Source of the DNA: Methylococcus sp. EFPC2
Lineage (GTDB): Bacteria; Pseudomonadota; Gammaproteobacteria; Methylococcales; Methylococcaceae
Direction of reading: 5' to 3'
DNA length: 64,000 bases
Assembly: GCF_016925495.1 (NCBI RefSeq)
Contig: NZ_CP070491.1
Span: 1,426,001 to 1,490,000, forward strand
Shown: piece after piece, positions 52,829 through 60,957 of the stretch
Position numbering within the stretch: the first letter of the stretch is position 1
Layout of the letters: every line of letters begins with the position of its first letter
Translations under genes and position numbers: made by a program
Notes under the pieces: generated by a model
Database searches by the model: none
What the model was told of the DNA's origin: nothing
The model's input: only the letters and a program-made list of their open reading frames with translations

Positions 52829-54792
52829 TCGCGTCCCGTAAAAGCCAGCATGCGGTCTATACGCCGATCAATTTCCAGGGTTTGCCGCCTCAAGAGGGCA
52901 TGATGGCGCTCCGCGCGGGATTGCGCCACCCGGCGCCAAATCCCGACGCTCCATCTCGAACCGGGGCGCGCCCAAGGGAGCAAACCCAGCCAGGAGGGCG
53001 CAAACACGCGGAACAACTCGTCGTCGAGCGCGACGATGGCCTCGTAACTGCCCGGATCGCCCTGCCGGCCCGAGCGTCCGTACAACTGCCGGTCGATGCG
53101 CCCGGCCTCGCTGTATTCGGTGATGATGACATGCAGACCGCCTTGTTCGGCCACGCCGGCGCCCAATTTGATGTCGGTTCCGCGTCCGGCCATATTGGTC
53201 GCCACCGTGACCACGGAGCGCTGCCCCGCTTCGGCGATCAGTTGCGCTTCGTCGGCGTCCTGGCGGGCATTCAATACCTGGTGCGCGATTCCGGCCTCAG
53301 CCAGTAGTTCCGACAGCTTTTCGGACGCTTCGACCGAACGGGTGCCCACCAGCACCGGGCGGCCATGGTCCCTGCTCTGCGTTCGGACGGCATCGGCCAC
53401 CGCCCGCCATTTGTCCTGCTCGCTCGCGAGCAGGCGCGGCTTCAGACTGCGGCGCTGAACGGGACGGTGGGTAGGGATGCGGCAAACGCGCAGGCGATAG
53501 ACCGACCAGAGTTCGTCCGTGATCTCGCGCGCCGTGCCCGTCATGCCGGACAAACGCAGGTAACGCCGGAACAGGCGCTGATAGGTGACTCGGGCCAGCG
53601 TGGTTCGACGACCGGTGGTCTTGCATCCTTCCTTGATTTCGATCAGTTGGTGCAAGCCCATTTCCCAGGAACGGTCCGGCATCAGGCGGCCGGTAAATTC
53701 GTCCACGATTTGTACGGCGTCGTCGCGGACTAAGTAGTGCTTGTCTTTTTCGTACAAATGCAGGGCCGCAAGCGCCTGGGTCATCATTTCCACGCGCCCG
53801 GCGACCGGAACGTCTTGCGTCATGTGCTGCAGTTTGGCTTTGCCGCTGCGGGTCAGGTGGATAGACCGGTCCTCCTTCGCGAGCTGGAAATCCCTTGCAT
53901 CGAGCGATTTTGCCAGTTCCAGCGTCGTGGCCAGCGCCGCCAGGTTTTCCTGATTCTCTTCTTGCCCGGAGATGATGAGCGGCGTCCGCGCCTCATCGAC
54001 CAGGATGCTGTCGGCTTCGTCGACGATGGCGAAATGCAGGCCCCGGAGCAGCAAGCCCTGGCTCTGGTCCTCTCCGCCGAGCAGTCTGGCGACGGTCATG
54101 CGCGAGGCACTCGGCCACTCCTTGAGCGCGATGCGATCCTTGAGGTAATCGAAGCCCAGTTCCTTGTTCGTGCAATACGTGATGTCCGCCGCGTAGGCGG
54201 TGCGGCGGGCCTGGGGCGCCATGCCGCCCTGTACCACGCCGACGCTGAGCCCCAGGCGGTGAAACAAGGGCTCCATGATCTCCGCGTCGCGCTTCGCCAG
54301 ATAATCGTTGACGGTGAGGATGTGGGTCGGGATTCCGGCCATGGCGGCGACGGCTGCGGGCAAGGTCGCCGCCAGGGTCTTGCCCTCGCCCGTATGCATT
54401 TCCGCGACGCAGCCGCGGAGCAGCGCCAGCCCGGCCATCATCTGAACGCGGTAATGGCGCATGCCCAGGACACGGCCCGACAATTCCCGGACGAGGGCGA
54501 ACGCTTCGGCAACGATCTCGTCGCGGAATCCGCGCCGGCGCAAAGCCAGGGAAAGCCGCACGCCCGCCGCGGAAAGCTCGACATCGTTGCAGCGGGCGAA
54601 CTTCGACTCGTGGCTTTCGACCCGGTCGGCGAAACGGTGGGCGCGGACCGCGAACAGGCGAGCCGGCATGAACCAGCGGGCATAGGCCGAGGACAACCAG
54701 CGATCGAAGGCGTTTTCGTCCGGATCGACGCGCTCGGGATAGGGGCCGTCGGCCAAGCGCAAGCCGGGTATGGCAGGGCTCAGGCTAGACAT
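52825..54792 (-). CDS. Shortened SecA-like ATPase
   Basis: This 655-residue protein is homologous to SecA, the motor of the Sec translocon. It shows Walker A MHTGEGKT (about 133-140), the DEAD-type VDEADSILVDEARTPLIISG (about 256-275), MTGTAREITDEL, NMAGRGTDIKLGAGV (about 531-545) and GRSGRQGDPGS (about 568-578). All motor motifs are intact. It stops just inside the helical scaffold (ERHHALLRRQTLEIDRRI), about 200-250 residues short of canonical SecA. The helical wing region is therefore reduced, and the two-helix finger and Zn-binding tail are missing. It overlaps its neighbours by 8 and 4 bases. It is unlikely to be the housekeeping SecA. A dedicated accessory motor for the giant substrate is inferred. 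Confidence 0.9.
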   Translation of the reverse strand: MSSLSPAIPGLRLADGPYPERVDPDENAFDRWLSSAYARWFMPARLFAVRAHRFADRVESHESKFARCNDVELSAAGVRLSLALRRRGFRDEIVAEAFALVRELSGRVLGMRHYRVQMMAGLALLRGCVAEMHTGEGKTLAATLPAAVAAMAGIPTHILTVNDYLAKRDAEIMEPLFHRLGLSVGVVQGGMAPQARRTAYAADITYCTNKELGFDYLKDRIALKEWPSASRMTVARLLGGEDQSQGLLLRGLHFAIVDEADSILVDEARTPLIISGQEENQENLAALATTLELAKSLDARDFQLAKEDRSIHLTRSGKAKLQHMTQDVPVAGRVEMMTQALAALHLYEKDKHYLVRDDAVQIVDEFTGRLMPDRSWEMGLHQLIEIKEGCKTTGRRTTLARVTYQRLFRRYLRLSGMTGTAREITDELWSVYRLRVCRIPTHRPVQRRSLKPRLLASEQDKWRAVADAVRTQSRDHGRPVLVGTRSVEASEKLSELLAEAGIAHQVLNARQDADEAQLIAEAGQRSVVTVATNMAGRGTDIKLGAGVAEQGGLHVIITEYSEAGRIDRQLYGRSGRQGDPGSYEAIVALDDELFRVFAPSWLGLLPWARPGSRWSVGIWRRVAQSRAERHHALLRRQTLEIDRRIDRMLAFTGRE

Positions 54793-56953
54793 TCATCCGA
54801 CTCAAAAAAAGCTGCCTCAAGCGCCGCCATCCCTGACTGGCCCAGGGCTCGGGATTGTGCTCGAAGCGCACATGGACCCGGCCGCCGTAGGGCGGAACGG
54901 CATTGGCTCCGGTGGCCGGGGGCAGGCCCGCCAGCGCCAGATCGAACTGAAACAGGCTGGTCAGCGCCCTGGTTTTTTCGGGGTCGCGGGGATCCAGGAC
55001 ATTCTGCCCTCCTCCCTCGGTGCTCAAGGCGGGACTGGGCAGTTCGGCCCTCGCAGCGGGCACCTCGCGTATCAGCCGCGCCGGCAGCACGTCGCCCGGA
55101 CGATCCGCGAACCGCACGGCGACGGCGCGCGTTCCGCGCCGCACTAGGTCGATGTCGTCCTGACCGACCACCACCCGGACCAGCGGGAGCGATCCGTCCA
55201 CCACGTATCCGACCAGTTCGCCCTGTTTCAGGAAACGCCCGGGCAGATCGTCTTCCTTGGCCAACATGAAATAACCGCGGGCCTTGCTCCGTATCAGGAG
55301 ATTGCGCGCTTTTTCCTCGGCGCGCGCCAGATTCGCCTGCTCCCTCTCCAACTCCTGGCGGGTGATCCCGGCTTTCACCTTGTCCTCCACCCACTCGGCC
55401 GCGCGACGCGTGCCGATCTCCGCCACGCGGGCGCGGGCCAGGCGTATCTCCGCCTCCAGTACGGGATCCTCGCATTCCACCAGGGGATCGCCGACTTCTA
55501 CCCGGCTGCCCGCCTTGACCAGCACGCGATGCACGAAGCCGGCCGTGCCGGCTCTCGCTTCGGCCTGTTCCGGCAGCCAGACGACGCCTTCGCTCTGGGT
55601 ACGCAAGGGCATGGGTATGACCGAAATAAACAAGGCCAGCGCCCCGGCCAGACCCAGCGTCACGCCTACGGCGCGACGGCGGCTGGCCTGCAGGCGCGGG
55701 TCATGCAGCACGTAGTGCAAGCCCTTCACCAGCGGGATCACCAGCAGGCTGGCGGCGCTCCACAGTGCCAGCGCGACGCCGATGACAAAAAAGCTGTTGG
55801 CCAGGAAGATGGCGATGCCGAACATCACCACGAAGCGATAGGCCAGCGCCGCCGGGGCATAAAACAGGAACCAGCGGCACTCGCCCGGCGTGGCATCCAG
55901 CGGCGCGGGATTCTTGATGCGGAACAGGTGGCGGTTGATCAGAGACAGCCAATAGCGATTGGCCCGAAGGGCTAGATTGGGCGTTTCGATGAGGTCCGAG
56001 AGCATGTAGTAGCCGTCGTACCGCAGCAAGGGGTTACCGTTGAAGACCAGGGTGGAGACGCCGGCGATCATCATGATATCGAACAGGATCGCCCTCAGAT
56101 TGCCCTGCGCCACCAATACCCAGAGGATCATCGCCAGGCTGGCGATGAAAACCTCGACCAGCATGCCGGCCGAACCCACCAGGGCGCGCTGCCACTTGCC
56201 GCGAAAACCGGCGGACGAGCTCGCATCGACATAAGGGACCACCATCAGGGCCAGCAGCATGATGCCCATCTCGTGCACCTCGCCGCCCTGGATCCTGGCG
56301 GCGTAAGCGTGTCCCAACTCGTGAAACAGCTTGATGAGGGGAAAGGTCAGCCAGAGTATGACCAGATTGCGCGCCGCCATCATGCGGTCGGAGACGTTTT
56401 CGCTCAACTCAGGCCAGTGATGGGCCGCCAGCGTGATGCCCAGCCCCACCACCATCAGCCATAGCAGGAGTCCGGCCCAACCGAACAGGGGCCGCACATA
56501 CGGAAGCGTGCGCTTCAGGAAGGCGTCCGGGTCCCACACGGGCAGGCGGATCGCCAGGGGATTCTTCAGGTTGCTCAGCCAGACGCTGCGCGAGCGCTGG
56601 TCGAAGCGGGTGAACAGTTCCGCCGTATCCGGTATCACGTCGCCTTTCAGCAAGTCATTGGCGTGCAGTTGTCCCAACAACTGGATCACTTCTTCCTGCC
56701 CCGGGGCATCCGGCCCTAAAACAGCGCCCGCCTTTTTCCAGATGTCGTCCACGCTGCGTTGCCCATCCATCATGCGGATGAACAAATAGGCGGCGGGAGT
56801 GAAGCGATGGACACGGCCGGTGTTGCGATCGTCGACGACGTGCCAGATCGCTCCCCGATAGCGGTGGCGGTGTATTCGCACGTGCTCGGCGAGCCGCGGC
56901 TTGAACGCGGCCACCCGATGCCACGAGGCGCTGTAAAAACGTCCCCCGCTCAT
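54785..56953 (-). CDS. PqqD-like / M50 site-2 protease / HlyD fusion protein
   Basis: The 722-residue membrane protein combines three modules. Residues about 15-110 (HRHRYRGAIWHVVDDRNTG, RFTPAAYLFIRMMDGQRSVD) resemble PqqD-type peptide-binding domains. Residues about 150-460 form a multi-helix M50 protease with zinc motif FHELGHAYAAR (His/Glu near 211) and the second-site segment NPLLRYDGYYMLSD (near 310). Residues about 480-720 are HlyD-like, with lipoyl-type AGTAGFVHRVLVKAGSRVEV and a coiled coil. I chose the ATG at 56953, which overlaps the upstream stop as ATGA. An earlier in-frame start at 57016 would overlap the upstream gene by 67 bases. Similar M50-HlyD proteins accompany peptide or protein export. 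Its substrate here is unproven. Confidence 0.88.
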   Translation of the reverse strand: MSGGRFYSASWHRVAAFKPRLAEHVRIHRHRYRGAIWHVVDDRNTGRVHRFTPAAYLFIRMMDGQRSVDDIWKKAGAVLGPDAPGQEEVIQLLGQLHANDLLKGDVIPDTAELFTRFDQRSRSVWLSNLKNPLAIRLPVWDPDAFLKRTLPYVRPLFGWAGLLLWLMVVGLGITLAAHHWPELSENVSDRMMAARNLVILWLTFPLIKLFHELGHAYAARIQGGEVHEMGIMLLALMVVPYVDASSSAGFRGKWQRALVGSAGMLVEVFIASLAMILWVLVAQGNLRAILFDIMMIAGVSTLVFNGNPLLRYDGYYMLSDLIETPNLALRANRYWLSLINRHLFRIKNPAPLDATPGECRWFLFYAPAALAYRFVVMFGIAIFLANSFFVIGVALALWSAASLLVIPLVKGLHYVLHDPRLQASRRRAVGVTLGLAGALALFISVIPMPLRTQSEGVVWLPEQAEARAGTAGFVHRVLVKAGSRVEVGDPLVECEDPVLEAEIRLARARVAEIGTRRAAEWVEDKVKAGITRQELEREQANLARAEEKARNLLIRSKARGYFMLAKEDDLPGRFLKQGELVGYVVDGSLPLVRVVVGQDDIDLVRRGTRAVAVRFADRPGDVLPARLIREVPAARAELPSPALSTEGGGQNVLDPRDPEKTRALTSLFQFDLALAGLPPATGANAVPPYGGRVHVRFEHNPEPWASQGWRRLRQLFLSRMNV

Positions 56954-58872
56954 GGCAGCCAGGTCCAGAGCGAAATTCTCAGCCAGTCCGTCAGCCTGTG
57001 CGTCCAGATCCACCACAGGCCGCGTTCGCCGGCCTCGATTTTCCCCACGCCTTCCATGCCGGGACGCATCAGCGCGGTGGGTACATCGAGTTTCGCCTCG
57101 ACGCGGAAATAATTGATGCCGTCTTCGGTCGTCGATACCGAAGTGATCTTCTTTACGGTGAACGGCAGTTTTTCCGCCGTCAGACCCGACAACGCCAGTT
57201 GCCCGCGCTGCCCCACCTGCACATGAGTGATATCGCGCTCGTCCACCTTCAGGATCACGCGGTAGGCATCCAGGGGCGTGATTTCGAACAACACCTTGCC
57301 CTGCTCCACGGGCGCCCCCAGCATCTGGCTGAGATCGCCCGAAACCACGAAGCCGTCGAAGGGCGAGCGTATTTCGGAGCGGTGCAATTTTTCTTCGATC
57401 AAGGCCAATTGCGCCTCGGCCTGATTGAGCTGCGCACCCAGCACGCTGGCATCCGCCCGCTCATGCTTGGCCTGGGCATCGCGGTATTTGCGCAGCGTCT
57501 GTTCGCGTTCGCTCTGCCAGCGGACCTGTTCGAGACGCAGATCCTTGTCGTCCAGGGTCGCCAGGACCTGTCCCGCACTCACCGAATCTCCGGCCCGCAC
57601 CGCCGCCTGACCGATATAGCCCTCGAAGGGGGCCACGGCGGCGCGTTGCACCAAGCCTTCCACGACGGTTTTCGCAGTCACACGGAACTCGCCTTCGGCC
57701 AACAGGAGAAAGGCAGCCACCAGCAGCGCACAGGCTGCCGCGAATTTATAAGACGTACGCGTCGAACCGAACAAGGCCTCCAGACCTTTTTTCAATTTGG
57801 TTTTGAATTTGCCCGTCACCCAGCGGTCCAGTTCGCGCTTCTGCAGTAATACGGGCGCCAACAGTCCCGCACATGCCTCGCCCATCGCCCATTCATGCTC
57901 ACCGAGCGGCTGGCCGGCCGAGGATTCCAAGGTAAGCACACCGAAAGCCTGCCCCCGGTCGAGCAAGAGAAAGGAAGCCACGGCACCGCCGTCCTCCAGT
58001 CCGGCCAGTTGCTCGTGATCGCTGGTCACGATGGTGCGTCGTGCATGTATCCCGGCGCGCTGGGGCGGATAGCGCACGTTTCTCCTCTGGTCATAGGCCT
58101 CTTCCATGGCCTTCTCGATCACTTGTATGGCCTCGCTGCTGCGCCGGAAATGCGCGGTGTGGGACACGGCGCAAATGCGGACCTCTCCTTTTTCGGCGAG
58201 TCCCAGACTGACGCGGCGTAGCCCCAGTTTGACCGCCAAGGTATTGACCAGCGCCATGGCCGACTCCTGGAAGTCCTTCTTCTCCAAAGCCAACAGGATC
58301 AGGTCCACGGCCAAAGCGGAACGCCGGCCCCTCGCCAGGTTTTCCGCCTGCGCCTCGCGAAAGAAGAGCTGGGTCAGCCACGCGCTGGCCCAAAACAGTT
58401 TCCGGCGGACGTTTTGGAGCTCGCCGGGATGCTTGAGGGCTACGGCGAGGACGACAACGCCATGGAGTTGGTCGTCGGTTTCGATGGGCAGGGCGATCTG
58501 GGTCAGGCCGGACGGTCCCGCCCCCCCACTCGCGGGATCGGCGGGGTAAACCTCCACGCCCCGACGCTCCATCAGCGCCTGCTGGGCGGCAGACGTCAGA
58601 TAGGTGACGTCGATCAGCGCTTCCGGCCAAATAGCCGCCGGAACATAAGCACCGTCTTCCGCCGTTTTCAGTAGCACCAGACCCACCGACATAGCGTCGA
58701 TTTGCCGCGCCAGAATTTTCAGCCACGCCTGGCAGAACGCCACGGGCGCGGTCGCCTCGGCGAACTCGGACCAGGCGGCCTGCTCATCCGAAACCTGAGA
58801 TGCGGACGCGGCAACGGGCTCCGGGATTTCGCTCCCAGTGCCGGCGCGGATATGGGTCTCGATAGGGGTCAT
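56950..58872 (-). CDS. GAF-domain / HlyD membrane-fusion hybrid
   Basis: The 640-residue protein has a long cytoplasmic N-terminal half with GAF-like folds. An incomplete first unit lies around residues 60-160 (GLTQIALPIETDDQLHGVVV), and a second around 190-340 (LALEKKDFQESAMALVNTLA, GQAFGVLTLESSAGQPLGE). One membrane helix follows (about 375-395, FAAACALLVAAFLLLAEGEF). The HlyD part consists of VAPFEGYIGQAAVRAGDSVS, a coiled coil, RSPFDGFVVSGDLSQMLGAP and a barrel. The layout suggests a periplasmic adaptor whose activity is gated by a cytosolic sensor. It is the first large gene of the cassette, coupled to the M50 gene. The GAF ligand cannot be told from sequence. Confidence 0.88.
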   Translation of the reverse strand: MTPIETHIRAGTGSEIPEPVAASASQVSDEQAAWSEFAEATAPVAFCQAWLKILARQIDAMSVGLVLLKTAEDGAYVPAAIWPEALIDVTYLTSAAQQALMERRGVEVYPADPASGGAGPSGLTQIALPIETDDQLHGVVVLAVALKHPGELQNVRRKLFWASAWLTQLFFREAQAENLARGRRSALAVDLILLALEKKDFQESAMALVNTLAVKLGLRRVSLGLAEKGEVRICAVSHTAHFRRSSEAIQVIEKAMEEAYDQRRNVRYPPQRAGIHARRTIVTSDHEQLAGLEDGGAVASFLLLDRGQAFGVLTLESSAGQPLGEHEWAMGEACAGLLAPVLLQKRELDRWVTGKFKTKLKKGLEALFGSTRTSYKFAAACALLVAAFLLLAEGEFRVTAKTVVEGLVQRAAVAPFEGYIGQAAVRAGDSVSAGQVLATLDDKDLRLEQVRWQSEREQTLRKYRDAQAKHERADASVLGAQLNQAEAQLALIEEKLHRSEIRSPFDGFVVSGDLSQMLGAPVEQGKVLFEITPLDAYRVILKVDERDITHVQVGQRGQLALSGLTAEKLPFTVKKITSVSTTEDGINYFRVEAKLDVPTALMRPGMEGVGKIEAGERGLWWIWTHRLTDWLRISLWTWLP

Positions 58873-58906
58873 GGGCCGGGCTGCCTAGCCAATGCGCCAG
58901 GCGCGG

Positions 58907-59005
58907 TCAGTTCAAGCGTCCGTAGCGCGCCTCGCATGCTTTCGCAGGACAGTTCGGAGCGGCAGGCTTAGTCATTTGAGTTTCTGGTTCCTGAGGGTAC
59001 GCCAT
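58907..59005 (-). CDS. Possible 32-residue peptide upstream of the transport cassette
   Basis: A short frame on the minus strand starts at an ATG preceded by a perfect AGGAG at 5-base spacing and ends 34 bases before the GAF-HlyD gene. The product begins MAYPQEPETQMTKPAAP and contains two Cys in CPAKAC. It is polar with no membrane segment. The strong ribosome binding site and position argue for translation. It may be a small system component, a substrate or a leader peptide. I do not recognise it. Confidence 0.45.
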   Translation of the reverse strand: MAYPQEPETQMTKPAAPNCPAKACEARYGRLN

Positions 59006-59124
59006 GGTTGCTCCTGGATTTTTGCTCGTTTAATCGGGCGTAGAAACCCGGTTGCTGATCCTATCCTTCCGCATCTCCCCGCGGCGCTCGACCGGCATCG
59101 TCGTATCCGGGAGCGCACGCCGTC

Positions 59125-59688
59125 TCATGCGGCCTTGCCTGTCCCTGCGCGTCGGCGCCAGGCGAGTACGCCCAGCCCCAGCAGTTCCAGTGGCAGCGTG
59201 GCCGTTTCCGGAACGTTGTTCGTGGCTGCGAGGACGGTGATTTTACCCGTAGTCGCAGGAACCTCGTAATCTTTGCAGGATGTGTCAGGGTAGCGCTCGC
59301 ATTCGACCGTGACCTCCGTAATCCCGAGGGGCGCGGTCGGTTTGATGAGGAAATTCAACGCCAGGATGGATCCCGTTTGTTGATCGACGGGGAGCGTGAA
59401 GGTGGCCAGACTGACCACAACCTGACCGACACTAGGAATACCGGGGATCACCGAGAAATCTCCGGTCAGCGTACCCACCAGCGCGTCGACGAAATCCAGC
59501 CGGCTGGGGTCGTAGGTCACCACAACGGTGGCCGCTTCGAGATTGTTTGTGAGGTCGTCCAGCAAGTTCAGGGTGACTTGCTGACCTTGAAACCCGCTCT
59601 GATCGGGGATGGAAAGCGGGACGCTGTGGGCGGCAAACGGCGCGATGGCCAGGACGACGGCCACGAGCAAACCATGGATCGAACGCAT
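59125..59688 (-). CDS. Cohesin-domain PEP-CTERM protein
   Basis: The 187-residue exported protein has a signal peptide (MRSIHGLLVAVVLAIAPF then AAHS-VP). A single cohesin-like beta-sandwich follows (about 23-150) with IPDQSGFQGQQVTLNLLDDL, AATVVVTYDPSRLDFVDALV and LALNFLIKPTAPLGITEVTV. The C-terminal sorting tail VPETATLPLELLGLGVLAW ends in Arg residues (RRRAG), a variant PEP-CTERM signal. Two Cys in CERYPDTSCKDYE may form a disulfide. GATGAGG supports the ATG at 59688 over one 18 bases upstream. Surface-anchored cohesins bind dockerins, and the nearby giant protein carries two dockerin-like modules, so it may be a receptor for it (inference). Confidence 0.82.
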   Translation of the reverse strand: MRSIHGLLVAVVLAIAPFAAHSVPLSIPDQSGFQGQQVTLNLLDDLTNNLEAATVVVTYDPSRLDFVDALVGTLTGDFSVIPGIPSVGQVVVSLATFTLPVDQQTGSILALNFLIKPTAPLGITEVTVECERYPDTSCKDYEVPATTGKITVLAATNNVPETATLPLELLGLGVLAWRRRAGTGKAA

Positions 59689-59800
59689 AAGAACCTCATC
59701 AGGCAAGGGATTAGGAAGCAGGGGCCCTGGATGCGTGGCTGTCTTCGCGGCGCCGACGGCCGGTCGCGTTCAGGGACTGCAGTTTAAATTTCATCCTGGT

Positions 59801-59820
59801 TAGGCATGATGCATGCCATA
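59801..59820 (-). promoter_or_regulatory. Weak candidate sigma54 promoter of the cohesin PEP-CTERM gene
   Basis: The minus strand reads ATGGCAT-GCATC-ATGCC, with GG and GC exactly 10 bases apart and about 8 of 12 consensus positions matched. It lies about 105 bases before the gene. A TGACAG element (59906-59911), similar to the putative enhancer repeats at 9389-9437, lies about 115 bases upstream of the predicted start. The site is also a near-palindrome (GGCATGATGCATGCC), so it could be something else. Confidence 0.3.
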
Positions 59821-60211
59821 TTTTTTATCTAATTGAAATTACTTTATTTATTTTTATTGCCTCGTGTCCAAGAACGATCTCGCTCGGACTCAATGTAAAA
59901 AATTCTGACAGTTGGGAGAGCTCGCGCCGGATCGGGGTAATGTCGCCGAAGCTCCGGGCGGGCGGCGTTCTTCGCACGGTAGCGGTCAGGCTAGGCAAAT
60001 TTCCTTATCCGTAGCGCCGCCGAAATCCTGTACTTCTCATCGGAGGGAACGGGTGAGGCTAATTCGCCCCATCCCTAACCGGAGCACCGGCGCAGAATCC
60101 CCACATTCATCGCCATCGCACGCCAGCGGGGCCGGAAACACCGGGGCATGGCCGCCCTAGCCCGGCTATCGTCCAGAGCGGCAAGTTGCTGAGTTACAAG
60201 GATTATTTGTA

Positions 60212-60228
60212 TTGGCGCGGGACGTGCT
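60212..60228 (+). promoter_or_regulatory. Candidate sigma54 promoter of the injection-system operon
   Basis: TTGGCGC-GGGAC-GTGCT has GG (60214-60215) and GC (60226-60227) exactly 10 bases apart and matches 10 of 12 consensus positions. It points toward the DUF4255 gene, giving an untranslated leader of about 130 bases. A sigma54-controlled contractile system would need an activator, which is not encoded next to it. Confidence 0.5.
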
Positions 60229-60366
60229 GAAGGAAATACCGTGATCCTTGCGGGCGATTTCGGGCCAGACGCTGCTTACGCCGGCGGATACACGCAGTGC
60301 ACGGAAACGGCACGCCGAGGCGGTGCCGGGGGCAGTCAACGAAGCTAGGCGGGAATTCGCAACTAC

Positions 60367-60957
60367 ATGGCCAACGTTTTCGCGATTCACTCGGTGGGGA
60401 ATTCCATCGTGACTTTCCTGCGCAATACCTACCCCACCCAGATCGGCGGGCGCGACATGCCGGCCTGCAGCTTTGAACTCACTTCCAGCAACCAGCTCGC
60501 GGGCGATATCGAAGAGACCACCCGGTTGACGCTGTACCTCTACCGCATCACCGTCAACGAGCACAGCCGCCAGACGCGCCGCGCCGCGGCCGCACCCGAC
60601 AGCTTCCTGCCGCTGGGGCTGGATCTGCACTATCTGCTCACCGCCTGGGCCGGAAATCCCCTCGACGAGCAGGTGACCCTGGCCTGGGCCATCCGCCAGC
60701 TTCATCAGTTTCCGATCTTTGACGCCTCGTCGCTGTCGCCCGAAGCGGGATGGGCGGCGGATGAAGTCGTGCAGCTGATACCGGCCGAATTGACGACCGA
60801 GGACGTGATGCGCATCTGGGATGCGCTGGAGCCCGCCTATCGTATTTCGGTGTCCTATATCGCGAGACTGGTGCGCCTCGATCCGGACGTCGACGAAGAA
60901 CAGTTCCGCCCAGTGGTCGCCGCCCGTTTCGCCTATGGCACGGAGGCCGTCGACTGA
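60367..60957 (+). CDS. DUF4255 / Pvc16-type tail-cap protein of a contractile injection system
   Basis: The 196-residue protein opens MANVFAIHSVGNSIVTFLRN and carries the DUF4255 (Pvc16_N) blocks RLTLYLYRITVNEH, LPLGLDLHYLLTAWAGNP and AWAIRQLHQFPIF. Its later IRISVSY-type strand here reads AYRISVSYIARLVRLDPD. In PVC/Afp/MAC particles this protein caps the sheath-tube end distal to the baseplate. It is the first gene of the operon. Its stop overlaps the next start (TGATG). No strong ribosome binding site is visible. Phage tail terminators are more distant relatives, but the downstream sheath and tube agree with an eCIS. Confidence 0.85.
   Translation: MANVFAIHSVGNSIVTFLRNTYPTQIGGRDMPACSFELTSSNQLAGDIEETTRLTLYLYRITVNEHSRQTRRAAAAPDSFLPLGLDLHYLLTAWAGNPLDEQVTLAWAIRQLHQFPIFDASSLSPEAGWAADEVVQLIPAELTTEDVMRIWDALEPAYRISVSYIARLVRLDPDVDEEQFRPVVAARFAYGTEAVD

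Larger units (their letters stand above)
59689..60366. other. Divergent intergenic region with AT-rich island, no gene
   Basis: This 678-base region separates the minus-strand PEP-CTERM gene from the plus-strand injection-system genes. About 59818-59870 is strikingly AT-rich against the GC-rich surroundings, compatible with an IHF or H-NS-type site. Two sigma54-like sites face outward at 59801-59820 (minus) and 60212-60228 (plus). No open frame with protein-like features is present. Confidence 0.6.

Noticed and set aside
58873..59124. A sigma70 promoter for the export cassette
   Set aside because: TAGGAT and GATTAA can be read as -10 boxes, but neither has a -35 box at acceptable spacing, so I do not call a promoter.
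60166..60705. A 179-codon minus-strand ORF overlapping the DUF4255 gene
   Set aside because: It is antisense to a well-supported eCIS gene, and its predicted sequence has no family pattern.
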